From Nitrosarchaeum sp. (GTDB lineage Archaea > Thermoproteota > Nitrososphaeria > Nitrososphaerales > Nitrosopumilaceae): 64,000 bases of DNA. The notes beneath the pieces are model-generated. The model saw only the letters and a program-made list of their open reading frames with translations. It was not told the origin of the DNA and did no database searches. Location of the stretch: positions 62,001 through 126,000 of the forward strand of contig BGOU01000010.1 in NCBI GenBank assembly GCA_003569705.1. Reading direction: 5' to 3'. Below, piece after piece: positions 9,108 to 17,161 of this stretch (the stretch's first letter is position 1; every line of letters begins with the position of its first letter). A program made the position numbers and the translations under genes.

Positions 9108-9382
9108 CTAAAAATCTGTTCTCTGATTTCTGGAATGTATTTGTATATTGTGTCTCTTACTTTCATTTGTTCTTCTGCTGTTGGCATTTCTTTTTGTGCA
9201 CTTAACAAGGCACCACTCATACCCAACGCCATACCCATTATCATCCCATAGACAAACTCTTGTGGATTTTCAACTTTGAGTATTTCTTGATTTTGTTTTA
9301 TATCTTCTAGATAAGCTGGAATTGTTAAAACTGCGCCATTGATAGTTTGAGTAATTAACATCTCTATTTGTTCTTCATTCAT
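9104..9382 (-). CDS. 92-residue helical protein of unknown function
   Basis: The product is helical, with a small-residue stretch YGMIMGMALGMSGALLSAQ (about 45-63) that could pack against a partner or a membrane surface. No signal peptide or metal motif is seen. It overlaps the PPOX-family gene by four bases in the same operon, which suggests a shared role, but I do not recognise the family. Confidence 0.7.
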   Translation of the reverse strand: MNEEQIEMLITQTINGAVLTIPAYLEDIKQNQEILKVENPQEFVYGMIMGMALGMSGALLSAQKEMPTAEEQMKVRDTIYKYIPEIREQIFS

Positions 9383-9453
9383 AATTTACCTCTAAAATTA
9401 TTGTTAATAAATTTGCACCTAAGATATTTAATCAAGGACACGATGCTAACTAC

Positions 9454-9855
9454 ATGTTTTCATATTTTACCACAAATGAGGCAAATCAGGCATTGCCTGA
9501 CGTAATCAAAAAATTTGAGTTTACCATGGCAAAAAAGAATGTAGTTTCCAAACTAGAGCAAGAACTTCAGATGAGTCTTGCCACTGCAAATACATTTGAA
9601 CAATATGTTTCACTCAAACAAAAACTCAATTCTGCAATAACTAAATTTTATGAATCTATAGAAACACTTGAAAATACAGGTGTTGTAGTTAAAAGTATAG
9701 AGCAGGGACTACTTGATTTTCCATCCAAGAGGTTTGATGAAGAAGTTTGGCTTTGTTGGAAATATGGCGAAACTGAAATTAAATTTTGGCATGAAAAAGA
9801 TTCAGGTTTTATGGGGAGAAAACCAATTGAAGTTAGTGACGAGTCACTAATTTGA
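9454..9855 (+). CDS. DUF2203-family protein
   Basis: The 133-residue protein starts FSYFTTNEANQALP, has a central coiled region, and ends with GLLDFPSKRFDEEVWLCWKYGE followed by WHEKDSGFMGRKPI. Those segments are typical of the DUF2203 family, which is widespread but uncharacterised. The conserved acidic, tryptophan and histidine residues could form a metal or ligand site. It is transcribed away from the PPOX operon. Confidence 0.85.
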   Translation: MFSYFTTNEANQALPDVIKKFEFTMAKKNVVSKLEQELQMSLATANTFEQYVSLKQKLNSAITKFYESIETLENTGVVVKSIEQGLLDFPSKRFDEEVWLCWKYGETEIKFWHEKDSGFMGRKPIEVSDESLI

Positions 9856-9873
9856 CAGTTTTTTTCAGTATTT

Positions 9874-9978
9874 TTAATTAAGTGAATGCTCTTTTCTAAG
9901 ATCATTCCATCCATTTACCAAATGAACGATGAACTGATCTTTATCATTTGTACAATAACCACACATGCATCGTGTCAT
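9874..9978 (-). CDS. 34-residue cysteine-containing peptide
   Basis: This short ATG frame encodes MTRCMCGYCT at its start, followed by an IVHLVNGWNDLRKEH helix. Three cysteines and histidines could bind zinc. A clear AGGAG lies seven bases before the ATG, unusual in this window where most genes look leaderless, and that supports translation. The family is not recognised. Confidence 0.6.
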   Translation of the reverse strand: MTRCMCGYCTNDKDQFIVHLVNGWNDLRKEHSLN

Positions 9979-10030
9979 TTTGATTCTCCTGTACTTTGAT
10001 TTGACCAATAATTGTTAAACAATAGGGATT

Positions 10031-10825
10031 TTGAATAAATTATTGTTTCTGAATTTGTACAAATTGCCCTCATCGAAGATGCTGGTAATACTTCCACTAG
10101 GTGAAATTAATGCAAATCATAAAAATAATTTAGGTATTGTGCAAATCGTTGATCTTCAGGGGAATCCAATAATTCCCTCATTTGATGTTAAATCAAAAAT
10201 TGTTTCATCTGAAGAAAGTATAGTCCAAATAATTCATGATGCAGTGATTCCATCAGGAATTTCTTATGCTGTATTTCCAATTGAAACTACCGGTGCAGTT
10301 GGTAATTCTGTAATTTCAGCTAGTGCAAAAGGTGTAATTGGAACTGAAGATGAAATAAGTACAAGTTCTTCATTAACACAATTAAAAATATTTGCTAGCG
10401 GATTGGATGAACTAATTCCAGTTGATCAACCAGTAGAGATTAAATTATTTATCGATGATGAAAATACTGAATCTATTGCAGGTGCATTAATTAAAATAGA
10501 AACTGATGGAAATTCTTTAGTTGATCCAGGTATAGTTAGAACTGGTCCTGATGGTAGTGCTGTTATTAGATTAACTGCAACAAATGGTCCTAGCATTTCA
10601 TTAAACCTTATTGCAACTGCAGACGGATATTCAGAAGGAAAGGACACATTAACAATTAATGTTGATGCCCCGGACAAAACTCTAAGTGCAGTAGATCTGC
10701 AATTGCCTGAATGGATTGTCTATGTCATTATTGCAGCAATACTTTTGATAGGTGTTTTAGTCATATTATTCTTGAAAAAATCAAAGGCACCATTAGAAGA
10801 AGAATGGGAAGAAGAAGAAATTTAA
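10031..10825 (+). CDS. C-terminally anchored Ig-like surface protein, probably 5'-truncated
   Basis: Residues 40-210 are beta-rich repeats of the bacterial-Ig type (VQIVDLQGNP... and later GALIKIETDGN...TGPDGSAVIRLTA). A membrane helix (about 230-250) and a basic-then-acidic tail close the protein. This is the C-terminal layout of an exported, membrane-anchored protein. However, the TTG start leads into residues that do not form a clear signal peptide. Another frame at about 10044-10105 encodes a strand-like VQIALIEDAGN. The 5' end may therefore be frameshifted or eroded. Confidence 0.6.
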   Translation: MNKLLFLNLYKLPSSKMLVILPLGEINANHKNNLGIVQIVDLQGNPIIPSFDVKSKIVSSEESIVQIIHDAVIPSGISYAVFPIETTGAVGNSVISASAKGVIGTEDEISTSSSLTQLKIFASGLDELIPVDQPVEIKLFIDDENTESIAGALIKIETDGNSLVDPGIVRTGPDGSAVIRLTATNGPSISLNLIATADGYSEGKDTLTINVDAPDKTLSAVDLQLPEWIVYVIIAAILLIGVLVILFLKKSKAPLEEEWEEEEI

Positions 10826-10849
10826 CTAGACCAAAACTCGTTTGAATAA

Positions 10850-11737
10850 TTGCTACTCTCTGTTTGGCTAAGAGTAATCCGTGTTAGGTTTCTTTTAGCA
10901 TCTGTTATTGCTGTATCTGTTGGGCTTGCAATAAATTGGCGTCAAAATTACACCATTGATCCACTTGCAGCTGTTTTGACATTTGCAGGTGTCATATCTC
11001 TTCATGCTAGTGTTGATCTGCTAAATGATTATTGGGATTACAAAAGAGGAATTGATACAATAACAAAAAGAACTAAAATGAGTGGTGGAACTGGTGTTTT
11101 GCCTGAAGGATTACTACAACCATCATCTGTTTATCGTGCTGGAATTGGATTTTTGATATTAGGTTCTGTTATTGGATTTTATTTTGTTTTAACTGATGGG
11201 ATAATTATTGCAGCGATTTTGGGATTTGCAATTTTATCTATCTATTTTTACTCTACTAAAATTGTAGACTCTGGACTGGCAGAGTTTTTTGTTGCCGTAA
11301 AGGGTACTATGATTGTACTTGGAACATATTTTATTCAATCAAACCAAATAACACTAGAGTCAATTTTAGGAGGAATAGTAGTTGGTGTTTTATCATCACT
11401 TGTTCTTTTTATTGCATCATTTCCTGATCATGATGCAGACAAATCTAAAGGAAGAAAAACTCTAGTTATTACAGTTGGCAAAAAAAATGCAGCGTCTCTT
11501 TTTTGGGTATTTCCTGCAATTTCGTATTCTGTGATTATACTTGGTATCATTATTGGTATTTTTCCACTCTTGTCTCTTATCACGCTGTTTAGCATTCCAT
11601 TGGTGGTAAAGGCTGGACTGGGCTTGAAGAGAAATTTTAATTCTGTAGATGAATTGATACCATCAATGTCTTCTACCTTGATGTTCAGTCGTATTACTGG
11701 TGCATTATTTGTACTCAGTTTTTTGGCTAGTTTCTAA
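10850..11737 (+). CDS. menA: UbiA/MenA-type prenyltransferase
   Basis: This 295-residue integral membrane enzyme has eight to nine helices. The first aspartate-rich motif is NDYWDYKRGID (59-69), the second is DHDADKSKGRKTL (about 192-204). Both bind the magnesium-prenyl diphosphate. The NDYWDYKRGID form is typical of MenA, which prenylates dihydroxynaphthoate on the way to menaquinone, the respiratory quinone of these archaea. A related aromatic acceptor cannot be excluded. The TTG start has an AAATTTAAC box about 28 nt upstream. Confidence 0.87.
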   Translation: MLLSVWLRVIRVRFLLASVIAVSVGLAINWRQNYTIDPLAAVLTFAGVISLHASVDLLNDYWDYKRGIDTITKRTKMSGGTGVLPEGLLQPSSVYRAGIGFLILGSVIGFYFVLTDGIIIAAILGFAILSIYFYSTKIVDSGLAEFFVAVKGTMIVLGTYFIQSNQITLESILGGIVVGVLSSLVLFIASFPDHDADKSKGRKTLVITVGKKNAASLFWVFPAISYSVIILGIIIGIFPLLSLITLFSIPLVVKAGLGLKRNFNSVDELIPSMSSTLMFSRITGALFVLSFLASF

Positions 11738-11772
11738 TTTCTGTACTCTAGACATAAATTCAGTGTCAATTG

Positions 11773-12882
11773 ATGTTTTTTATGATTTCAGGTTTTGCTA
11801 CTTTTGAGGGAACAAACAAATTTCTCAAAAATTCAGGCATAAATTCATTGAATTTTAAGCAAATTCACAATCTTGCATTGTCTAATGTCGGTATCGGCAC
11901 ATATCTTGGTGAAGCAAATGAAAAGACTGACGAACTTGTAAAAAATGCAGTTAAACAATCCATCATATCTGGAATTAATGTAATTGATACTGCAATTAAT
12001 TATAGAGCACAAAAAGCAGAACGCTCTGTAGGAAAAGCAATTTCTGAATTAATTAATGAAGGAAAAATTTTACGTGATCAAATATTCATTAGTACAAAAA
12101 ATGGATATGTCACAAATGACGCTGATGTAAAACAAGAATTCTGGGAATACATCAAAAATGAATACACGCAAAAAGGAGTGATAAAAGAAGGTGATATAAC
12201 ATCTGGCTATCACTGCATGACTGTCACATATCTTGATGACCAGCTCGAACGTAGTTTGAAAAATCTAGGATTGGAGTGCATTGATTTGATGTATCTGCAT
12301 AATGCTGTAGAAGGCCAAATCAAAGATGTTTCAAAAGAAAAGTTTTTGGAAAATCTCAAATCTGTCTTTGAATTGTATGAACAAAAAAGAAAAGAAGGAA
12401 AAATTAAATTCTATGGTATGGCTACTTGGGAATGTTTTCGTGTTTCTTCTGATAATCCACAATATCTCTCACTGCAAGATACTGTTGAATTGGCAAAAAA
12501 AGTTGGGGGCGAGAATCACGGTTTTAGATTCATTCAACTCCCATTCAACATGCATTATGATCAAGCATTACTTGCAAAAAATCAAATGTTTGATGGAACA
12601 CTGGTCTCTATATTAGAAGCTGCAGTCAAATTAAACATTGGAGTATTTACCAGTGTACCATTAATGCAAGGAAGATTGTTAGTATCTGGTGCAATGCCTG
12701 AGTTCAATAATCTAAAGCCGTCGCTTCGCGCATTACAATTTATCCGTTCATCGCCAGGTGTTTTAGCTCCACTCATAGGGCAAAAATCACCAGAGCATGT
12801 TTCTGAAAATATGGAAATAATGAAAATTCCTCCAATGCCTGAAGATGAATTTCTTGCATTAGTTAAGAAATTAACAATGTAA
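11773..12882 (+). CDS. Aldo/keto reductase
   Basis: The protein is an NAD(P)H-dependent aldo/keto reductase with a TIM-barrel fold. Catalytic features are VIDTAINYR (Asp and Tyr), ISTKNG (Lys) and DLMYLHN (His). A cofactor-binding segment LAPLIGQKSPEH lies near the C-terminus. At about 369 residues it is longer than most family members, owing to an insertion of about 30 residues after the Lys strand. The substrate is unknown. ATG at 11773 is the first plausible start; ATG at 11782 is an alternative. Confidence 0.88.
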   Translation: MFFMISGFATFEGTNKFLKNSGINSLNFKQIHNLALSNVGIGTYLGEANEKTDELVKNAVKQSIISGINVIDTAINYRAQKAERSVGKAISELINEGKILRDQIFISTKNGYVTNDADVKQEFWEYIKNEYTQKGVIKEGDITSGYHCMTVTYLDDQLERSLKNLGLECIDLMYLHNAVEGQIKDVSKEKFLENLKSVFELYEQKRKEGKIKFYGMATWECFRVSSDNPQYLSLQDTVELAKKVGGENHGFRFIQLPFNMHYDQALLAKNQMFDGTLVSILEAAVKLNIGVFTSVPLMQGRLLVSGAMPEFNNLKPSLRALQFIRSSPGVLAPLIGQKSPEHVSENMEIMKIPPMPEDEFLALVKKLTM

Positions 12883-12963
12883 TCTCAAATATTGTAAATT
12901 CATACTTTCAAATAATTCTAAAGAAAGCTAATAAATGGGTCATTTGAGATTATAAACAGAAAT

Positions 12964-13329
12964 TTGCCATCTAAGATTTTTGATTACCCGAAGATTTGTA
13001 AAACCATTTTATCCATAGACCCAAAAATTCGATTTGTTGGTGTAATTAATGAGCGAGGCAGACTAGTTGCAGGTGGAATGAAAGAAAATGTAGTGCCGCT
13101 AGAAAATGAAAAAGACGATGAAATGCTCTACATGGAACTTGCATTAAGAGTAAAAATGAGAAAAGAATTTGACAAGCAACTCGGACACGTAAATTTTGCA
13201 ATGGCATCACGAGAACGTGCATTGGCAATTAGTTTTCTAATTAATGATGATATTTTGTATGTAGTTTCAGAACCTGATGCAGATTACGGTGCACTTCCAA
13301 AAAAGATACTGCAAATTATTCATTCATAA
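12964..13329 (+). CDS. DUF6659-type thaumarchaeal protein
   Basis: The 121-residue protein has an alpha/beta pattern with VGVINERGRLVAGG (about 24-37), a helical MLYMELALRVKMRKEFD stretch, and HVNFAMASRERALAISFLINDDILYVVSEP. This is the pattern I know from the abundant, uncharacterised DUF6659 family of Thaumarchaeota; it recalls small sensor folds of roadblock/profilin type. The TTG start is preceded by a TAATAAAT box about 27 nt upstream. Confidence 0.75.
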   Translation: MPSKIFDYPKICKTILSIDPKIRFVGVINERGRLVAGGMKENVVPLENEKDDEMLYMELALRVKMRKEFDKQLGHVNFAMASRERALAISFLINDDILYVVSEPDADYGALPKKILQIIHS

Positions 13330-13396
13330 TTTCTTGTCTGTTCTTTTCTCATCTGATTCCACATATCTATAAATAGAATTGATCAGTGAAAAATTT

Positions 13397-13543
13397 GTGC
13401 CAGTAGATCCTGTTTGTGGAATTGAGCTTGCTGAAGAATTAGCTGTTACACATGACTATGAAGGAAAAAAACTCTTTTTCTGTTGTAATGGATGCAGAAA
13501 AATTTTTATAAGAAAACCAAAAAAATGGAAAAAAAATATCTAG
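13397..13543 (+). CDS. YHS-domain metal-binding protein
   Basis: A 48-residue YHS domain: DPVCGIEL at the start, then VTHDYEGKKLFFCCNGCRKIF, then a basic tail. YHS domains bind metal ions and occur in metal transporters and as small stand-alone proteins. The GTG start fits a TATAAATA box at 13368-13375, about 26 nt upstream. Its stop overlaps the stop of the convergent asparagine-synthetase-like gene on the palindrome CTAG. Confidence 0.82.
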   Translation: MPVDPVCGIELAEELAVTHDYEGKKLFFCCNGCRKIFIRKPKKWKKNI

Positions 13544-14487
13544 ATTGGAAAAGCACCACACATACGACAAAATTTTGAATTTTCTACATTGAAATTGCAA
13601 TATGGACATGAACTGACTTCCTGCTTCTTTGTTATTACTCCATACAAATTCCTGTAAATTTCGTAATAATGCATGGATTCCTTTGTTCTAATTATCACTC
13701 CATCTGTTTCTTCTATTTTCTTTTTCTTTTCTAAAAACAACTGATCGTTTATCACAGAATCAAACAAATTTGAAAGTCCTACGGTTCCAGAACCATCTTG
13801 CATCGGTGATTTTTCCCTCCAAGCAATTTGCATCGGTATATTTTTCTCAAATGTTTTACGAAGAATCCATTTTCCATATCTTTTTTCTCCCTCATTTCTT
13901 ACCTTGAGATCTGATGGAATTGTCTTTGAGTATTCTATTATTTTTTCATCAAGAAATGGCGATTCGACAACAACTCCAAGTGCTTTGCCTATTTTCTGAG
14001 TTGGAAAATGCATTACTGCGCATACTCTTTGAATCTCTTTTTCTAGTTCGTCTTCTGGTTTGTTGATCAAAAAACTATATCCTGCAAACAATTCATCCGC
14101 CCCATCCCCTGTGATTATTCCTTTACTGTTTTGCTCCTTTGCCCACTTTATTGCAAGATACATTACTATGTTGTTTCTAATTTCTATATCGTTAAAGTTT
14201 TTTAGAATTTTTATCGTTTCTTCTATTGCACTTAGAATATCCGTGGTGCTTACCTGATTAATTGTTAATGGTGTGTTGAATTCCTTTGACACTCTCTGAC
14301 AATATGTGAGATCACTTGCAACAAAATCTTTTGCTATGATTGCAACTGTGTTTGGTTTTTGTTCTTTTAGGAAATATGCTATTATTGTACTGTCTAATCC
14401 TCCTGACAATGCTATTGTGTTTGACTTGCACGAATCACATGATTCTTTTAACATCTGATACAATTTTTTAGAAATATTCTCCAACAA
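13540..14487 (-). CDS. Asparagine-synthetase-like amidotransferase without glutaminase domain
   Basis: The PP-loop motif SGGLDST (28-34) and GDGADELFAGY (126-136) identify the ATP-pyrophosphatase domain of class B asparagine synthetase. The N-terminal glutamine-hydrolysing domain is absent. The last 24 residues hold two CxxC pairs (C294, C297, C307, C310), a zinc ribbon. The enzyme may use ammonia, plentiful in an ammonia oxidiser, or a partner glutaminase, or may act on another carboxylate. The substrate is inferred, not shown. Confidence 0.82.
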   Translation of the reverse strand: MLENISKKLYQMLKESCDSCKSNTIALSGGLDSTIIAYFLKEQKPNTVAIIAKDFVASDLTYCQRVSKEFNTPLTINQVSTTDILSAIEETIKILKNFNDIEIRNNIVMYLAIKWAKEQNSKGIITGDGADELFAGYSFLINKPEDELEKEIQRVCAVMHFPTQKIGKALGVVVESPFLDEKIIEYSKTIPSDLKVRNEGEKRYGKWILRKTFEKNIPMQIAWREKSPMQDGSGTVGLSNLFDSVINDQLFLEKKKKIEETDGVIIRTKESMHYYEIYRNLYGVITKKQEVSSCPYCNFNVENSKFCRMCGAFPI

Positions 14488-14604
14488 TTCGATTATATTT
14501 TTGAAACTAAAATAGGTTAGCCTAATGAATTCCAGATGGATTTACAATTCAGGCAACTTTGCCCATTGCAAACTTTAAATCCTTTATCCGAACTTTGTGG
14601 TTTA

Positions 14605-15021
14605 ATGTTACTTCCCGCAGAAATTGAATCAAAAACTCTGATTCCTGCATTAAGAGCAATTCTTGCTAAAAAATTAGCAGAAGATCATAATATTCGTGAA
14701 GATGAAATCTCAAAAATGCTCGGCGTTACACAAGCAGCTATAAGCAATTACATTCGTGGAACACGTGGTGATCCATCTTTGATTGCAAAACTTTTGGCAG
14801 AAAAACAAGTTTCTACTCTAATTGATGAACTAACTGATCATCTCTCGTCTGATAAAGCATACACTCCATCAAGTCTTTCAAAATTTATTGGTCTTTGCAA
14901 TTACATAAAATCAAGCTTGCTAATTTGTGAAATTCATCATAATCTTGAATCAAATATTGATGAAAAAATTTGCAAAGAGTGTGAAAACATGCTTCTAAAA
15001 GGTCCTGGAAGCGTTTACTAG
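14605..15021 (+). CDS. Helix-turn-helix transcriptional regulator
   Basis: The 138-residue protein carries a Cro/XRE-like helix-turn-helix, EDEISKMLGVTQAAISNYIRG, near residues 30-52. A C-terminal helical part contains C/H residues (ICEIHHNLE...ICKECE) that could bind a metal. ATG 14605 was preferred over an in-frame start 69 nt earlier because TTTAAATCC lies 25-33 nt upstream of it and the extra residues look non-coding. Its stop overlaps that of alba on CTAG. Confidence 0.82.
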   Translation: MLLPAEIESKTLIPALRAILAKKLAEDHNIREDEISKMLGVTQAAISNYIRGTRGDPSLIAKLLAEKQVSTLIDELTDHLSSDKAYTPSSLSKFIGLCNYIKSSLLICEIHHNLESNIDEKICKECENMLLKGPGSVY

Positions 15022-15332
15022 ATTCTAATTATAATAATTTCAATATTTGAAGTCATGCTTCCAATCCCGGCAGCAGCTTCTGTATCTAGTTTTATTTTTT
15101 GAACTTTGGAATTTCCATGTAACATTTTTTCTGTTATGATGTTTGCAACTGCAACTGCGTTTGGAATTGATTTGCCAACTGCTCTGAGGATTACTTTCTT
15201 TTTATTCCCTAATATTGGCAGCAGATCTATGGCTGATTCCATAACTGGGTCATTTCTAATGTAAATTATGGTATCTTCAGATTTATTGATCTGCTCTTGA
15301 CCATGTTCTTCTTTGATCTCTTCCATGAGCAT
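15018..15332 (-). CDS. alba: Alba-family chromatin / nucleic-acid-binding protein
   Basis: Residues 25-104 match Alba: IYIRNDPVMESAIDLL, VILRAVGKSIPNAVAVANII, then KIKLDTEAAAGIGSMTSNIEIII. Alba dimers coat DNA and RNA in archaea. Here the classic acetylated lysine region is replaced by VILRAVGKSI, which keeps the lysine before S-I. An acidic N-terminal extension of about 22 residues is present. The ATG start has a CTTAATAG box about 27 nt upstream. Confidence 0.88.
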   Translation of the reverse strand: MLMEEIKEEHGQEQINKSEDTIIYIRNDPVMESAIDLLPILGNKKKVILRAVGKSIPNAVAVANIITEKMLHGNSKVQKIKLDTEAAAGIGSMTSNIEIIIIRI

Positions 15333-15387
15333 TATTCAATAATTTTCAATTTTGTGTTCTATTAAGTTTTATCGACGATTGATTCAC

Positions 15388-15903
15388 TTAATCAAAGTAG
15401 TCTATTGGTATGTTTTGATAATCTCCATTTGGAAGTACTCTTCTAATGGTAATTGGAATTACTCTTTGTTCTAATTCCTCCATTGCAATATCTAGTGATA
15501 TCCTTGCAGTTTTTGGAATTGGAATGAATGGAGGTGCACCTAAAGATAATTGTAATGATCTTGCTCCCATAATTCTTGCTTTTTCAAATCTTGTTAATAT
15601 TGGTGGTCCAATTGTAATCTTGCCTTTTTCACAAGGAATCTCTACTGGGTCATGTTCTTCAATTGTTTCTACAACCTCTCGTGCTTCAATCTCTTTGATT
15701 CTTTTTTCAAGTGACTCTTGTTGTTTTTCAGTTAGTGGTTCTAGACCTTCATTTTTTTCAATTAATTTTCTATAGGTATCTAATGCTTTGTTTAATCCAG
15801 TGTTTACCTCTACATCGCCTTCAAAAATTTCCTCAGTTTCTGGAGCTTCTACATATTCTTCTGGCTCTTCTACAACTAGTTCAGCTTCATTAACATCCGA
15901 CAA
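15388..15903 (-). CDS. rpoK: DNA-directed RNA polymerase subunit K (Rpo6)
   Basis: The C-terminal 70 residues are RpoK: PILTRFEKARIMGARSLQLS, then FIPIPKTARISLDIAMEELE and the end of the RPB6 fold. A long acidic N-terminal extension (about 100 residues, rich in E) precedes it, as in other Thaumarchaeota. TTG 15903 was chosen over a longer frame because the palindromic box TTATATAA lies exactly 26.5 nt upstream, and the residues before it run antisense to another gene. The protein has 171 residues and is part of RNA polymerase. Confidence 0.9.
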   Translation of the reverse strand: MSDVNEAELVVEEPEEYVEAPETEEIFEGDVEVNTGLNKALDTYRKLIEKNEGLEPLTEKQQESLEKRIKEIEAREVVETIEEHDPVEIPCEKGKITIGPPILTRFEKARIMGARSLQLSLGAPPFIPIPKTARISLDIAMEELEQRVIPITIRRVLPNGDYQNIPIDYFD

Positions 15904-15925
15904 GTACACAATTTCTCTCAAAGCG

Positions 15926-15933
15926 TTATATAA
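15926..15933. promoter_or_regulatory. Palindromic TATA box shared by rpoK and a divergent gene
   Basis: TTATATAA is its own reverse complement. Its centre (15929.5) is 26.5 nt from the TTG of rpoK on the left and 26.5 nt from the TTG of the cyclophilin-like gene on the right. Both distances match archaeal TATA-to-start spacing on leaderless messages, so one box may serve two promoters. Confidence 0.6.
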
Positions 15934-15955
15934 TCCAATAATTCTAAAGTACAAA

Positions 15956-16342
15956 TTGAGTTCACCGTCAGTCTCAAGAAAACAGATAATCTTGGAAATT
16001 AACGGAAAAGTAAAGATCCAATGTGATCTAAAACGACATTTGTCCCCAAGAACTGTCGGCACAATAATGAGATCTTTACCATTGGAGGGACATGCTCATT
16101 TTCTAGGAAAAAGTATTGTGTACTTTGAAACTGCAGTTGATTCTGGAAATGAAAGATCTACAAAAGAATTCAAAAAAGGAGATATTGCATTTTTATCAAC
16201 CGCTGGAAGTATTTGTTTTTTTATTGAAGATGCTTCATCTGGAAAAACAATGACTCCTATTGGAAAAATGTTAGGAAACATGGATCCACTAAAAGATGTG
16301 AAATCTGGAGATGTTTTTTATTTCTATGAGGAAACTGCTTGA
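15956..16342 (+). CDS. Cyclophilin-like fold protein
   Basis: The 128-residue protein shows the strand pattern of the small cyclophilin-like family (TM1367/DUF3830 type): ILEINGKVKIQCDLKRHLSP, TVGTIMRSLPLEGHAHFLGK, GDIAFLSTAGSICFFI and GDVFYF. Whether it isomerises prolyl bonds is unknown. The TTG at 15956 is favoured by the TATA box 26.5 nt upstream; a second TTG at 15992 begins at the conserved core. Its 3' end overlaps eS25 by 19 nt on the opposite strand. Confidence 0.75.
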   Translation: MSSPSVSRKQIILEINGKVKIQCDLKRHLSPRTVGTIMRSLPLEGHAHFLGKSIVYFETAVDSGNERSTKEFKKGDIAFLSTAGSICFFIEDASSGKTMTPIGKMLGNMDPLKDVKSGDVFYFYEETA

Positions 16343-16644
16343 TAAATGCGATGGCCGCTATATCCGCCAACACGTTTGACTAGTCCTTTCTTTGTTGATT
16401 CTATTAAAAATGCATTTGCTGCTGAAATTTTAACTCCTGTTTGTCTTGCAAGATCATGACATGTTACAACTTTGGAGTTTTGAATTATTTTGATTGCTTC
16501 TTTTTCATTTACCATTACTGTAATCTCCGCCTTACGTGGTCCAACCTCTCCCTTACCTTTATTGCCTTTTTTTGAATCCTTTGAATCCTTTGATCCTTGA
16601 GTCTTGTCTTGTTTTCCCGGAGTTACTTTCTTTGTTCCACCCAT
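16324..16644 (-). CDS. rps25e: Small-subunit ribosomal protein eS25
   Basis: The 106-residue protein has a lysine/glycine-rich N-terminal tail (to about residue 38) followed by the winged-helix eS25 domain: EKEAIKIIQNSKVVTCHDLA, a short turn, AANAFLIESTKKGLVKRVGG and HRIY. This protein occurs in the 30S subunit of some archaea, including Thaumarchaeota, and in eukaryotes, but not in bacteria. It converges on the cyclophilin-like gene with a 19-nt overlap. Confidence 0.93.
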   Translation of the reverse strand: MGGTKKVTPGKQDKTQGSKDSKDSKKGNKGKGEVGPRKAEITVMVNEKEAIKIIQNSKVVTCHDLARQTGVKISAANAFLIESTKKGLVKRVGGYSGHRIYQAVSS

Positions 16645-16780
16645 AATCTCAGAAAAAAATATTCCTCTTATAAACGATGTATAATACTTGAATCCTATTT
16701 TGTAACCCTGATTCAGATCAAAAATGTGTTGTTTCTGTATAATTTTTTAAATATAAATAACATCTTGTTTATGGATAATT

Positions 16781-16993
16781 ATGGGTATTGTTTCAAAAGG
16801 CGCTAAATGCAATGTTGATGGCTGTGATAAAGAAGGCGCCCGTTCATTAAACACCGCCAAAGTAGAAAATGCTGGATTGCATGTAAGTTCAGTAGGCAAA
16901 AAATCTGTTCTATGTAAAGATCATTACAAAGAATGGAAAAAAGAATCTAAAGACGATAGAGATTTGGAACGTGCTCGTTTTAACAAGTTTTAG
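16781..16993 (+). CDS. 70-residue zinc-binding protein
   Basis: The sequence CNVDGCDKEGARSL and, later, VLCKDHYKEWKKE supply C-x4-C and C-x2-H pairs, a typical split zinc site seen in small thaumarchaeal proteins. The rest is polar. An ATAAATA-rich box lies near 16752, about 28 nt before the ATG. A T-rich stretch follows the stop and probably ends transcription. The function is unknown. Confidence 0.75.
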   Translation: MGIVSKGAKCNVDGCDKEGARSLNTAKVENAGLHVSSVGKKSVLCKDHYKEWKKESKDDRDLERARFNKF

Positions 16994-17161
16994 CTTTTCT
17001 TGTTTTTCTCTGCTTTATGTTTTCTGTCGATGTTATGTATTTTCAAATTATAATATAAAATAGGTTTTCAAAGTCGTATCTACTTTTGATCACAAAAAAA
17101 ATTTATCCACAAAAATAACTTTTAAAAAATATTGTGTAAAACCAATGCTCTTGCTATTTTT

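Noticed and set aside
16597-16806. 69-codon plus-strand frame across the eS25 start
   Set aside because: It overlaps the eS25 5' end and the promoter of the 16781 gene and looks random.
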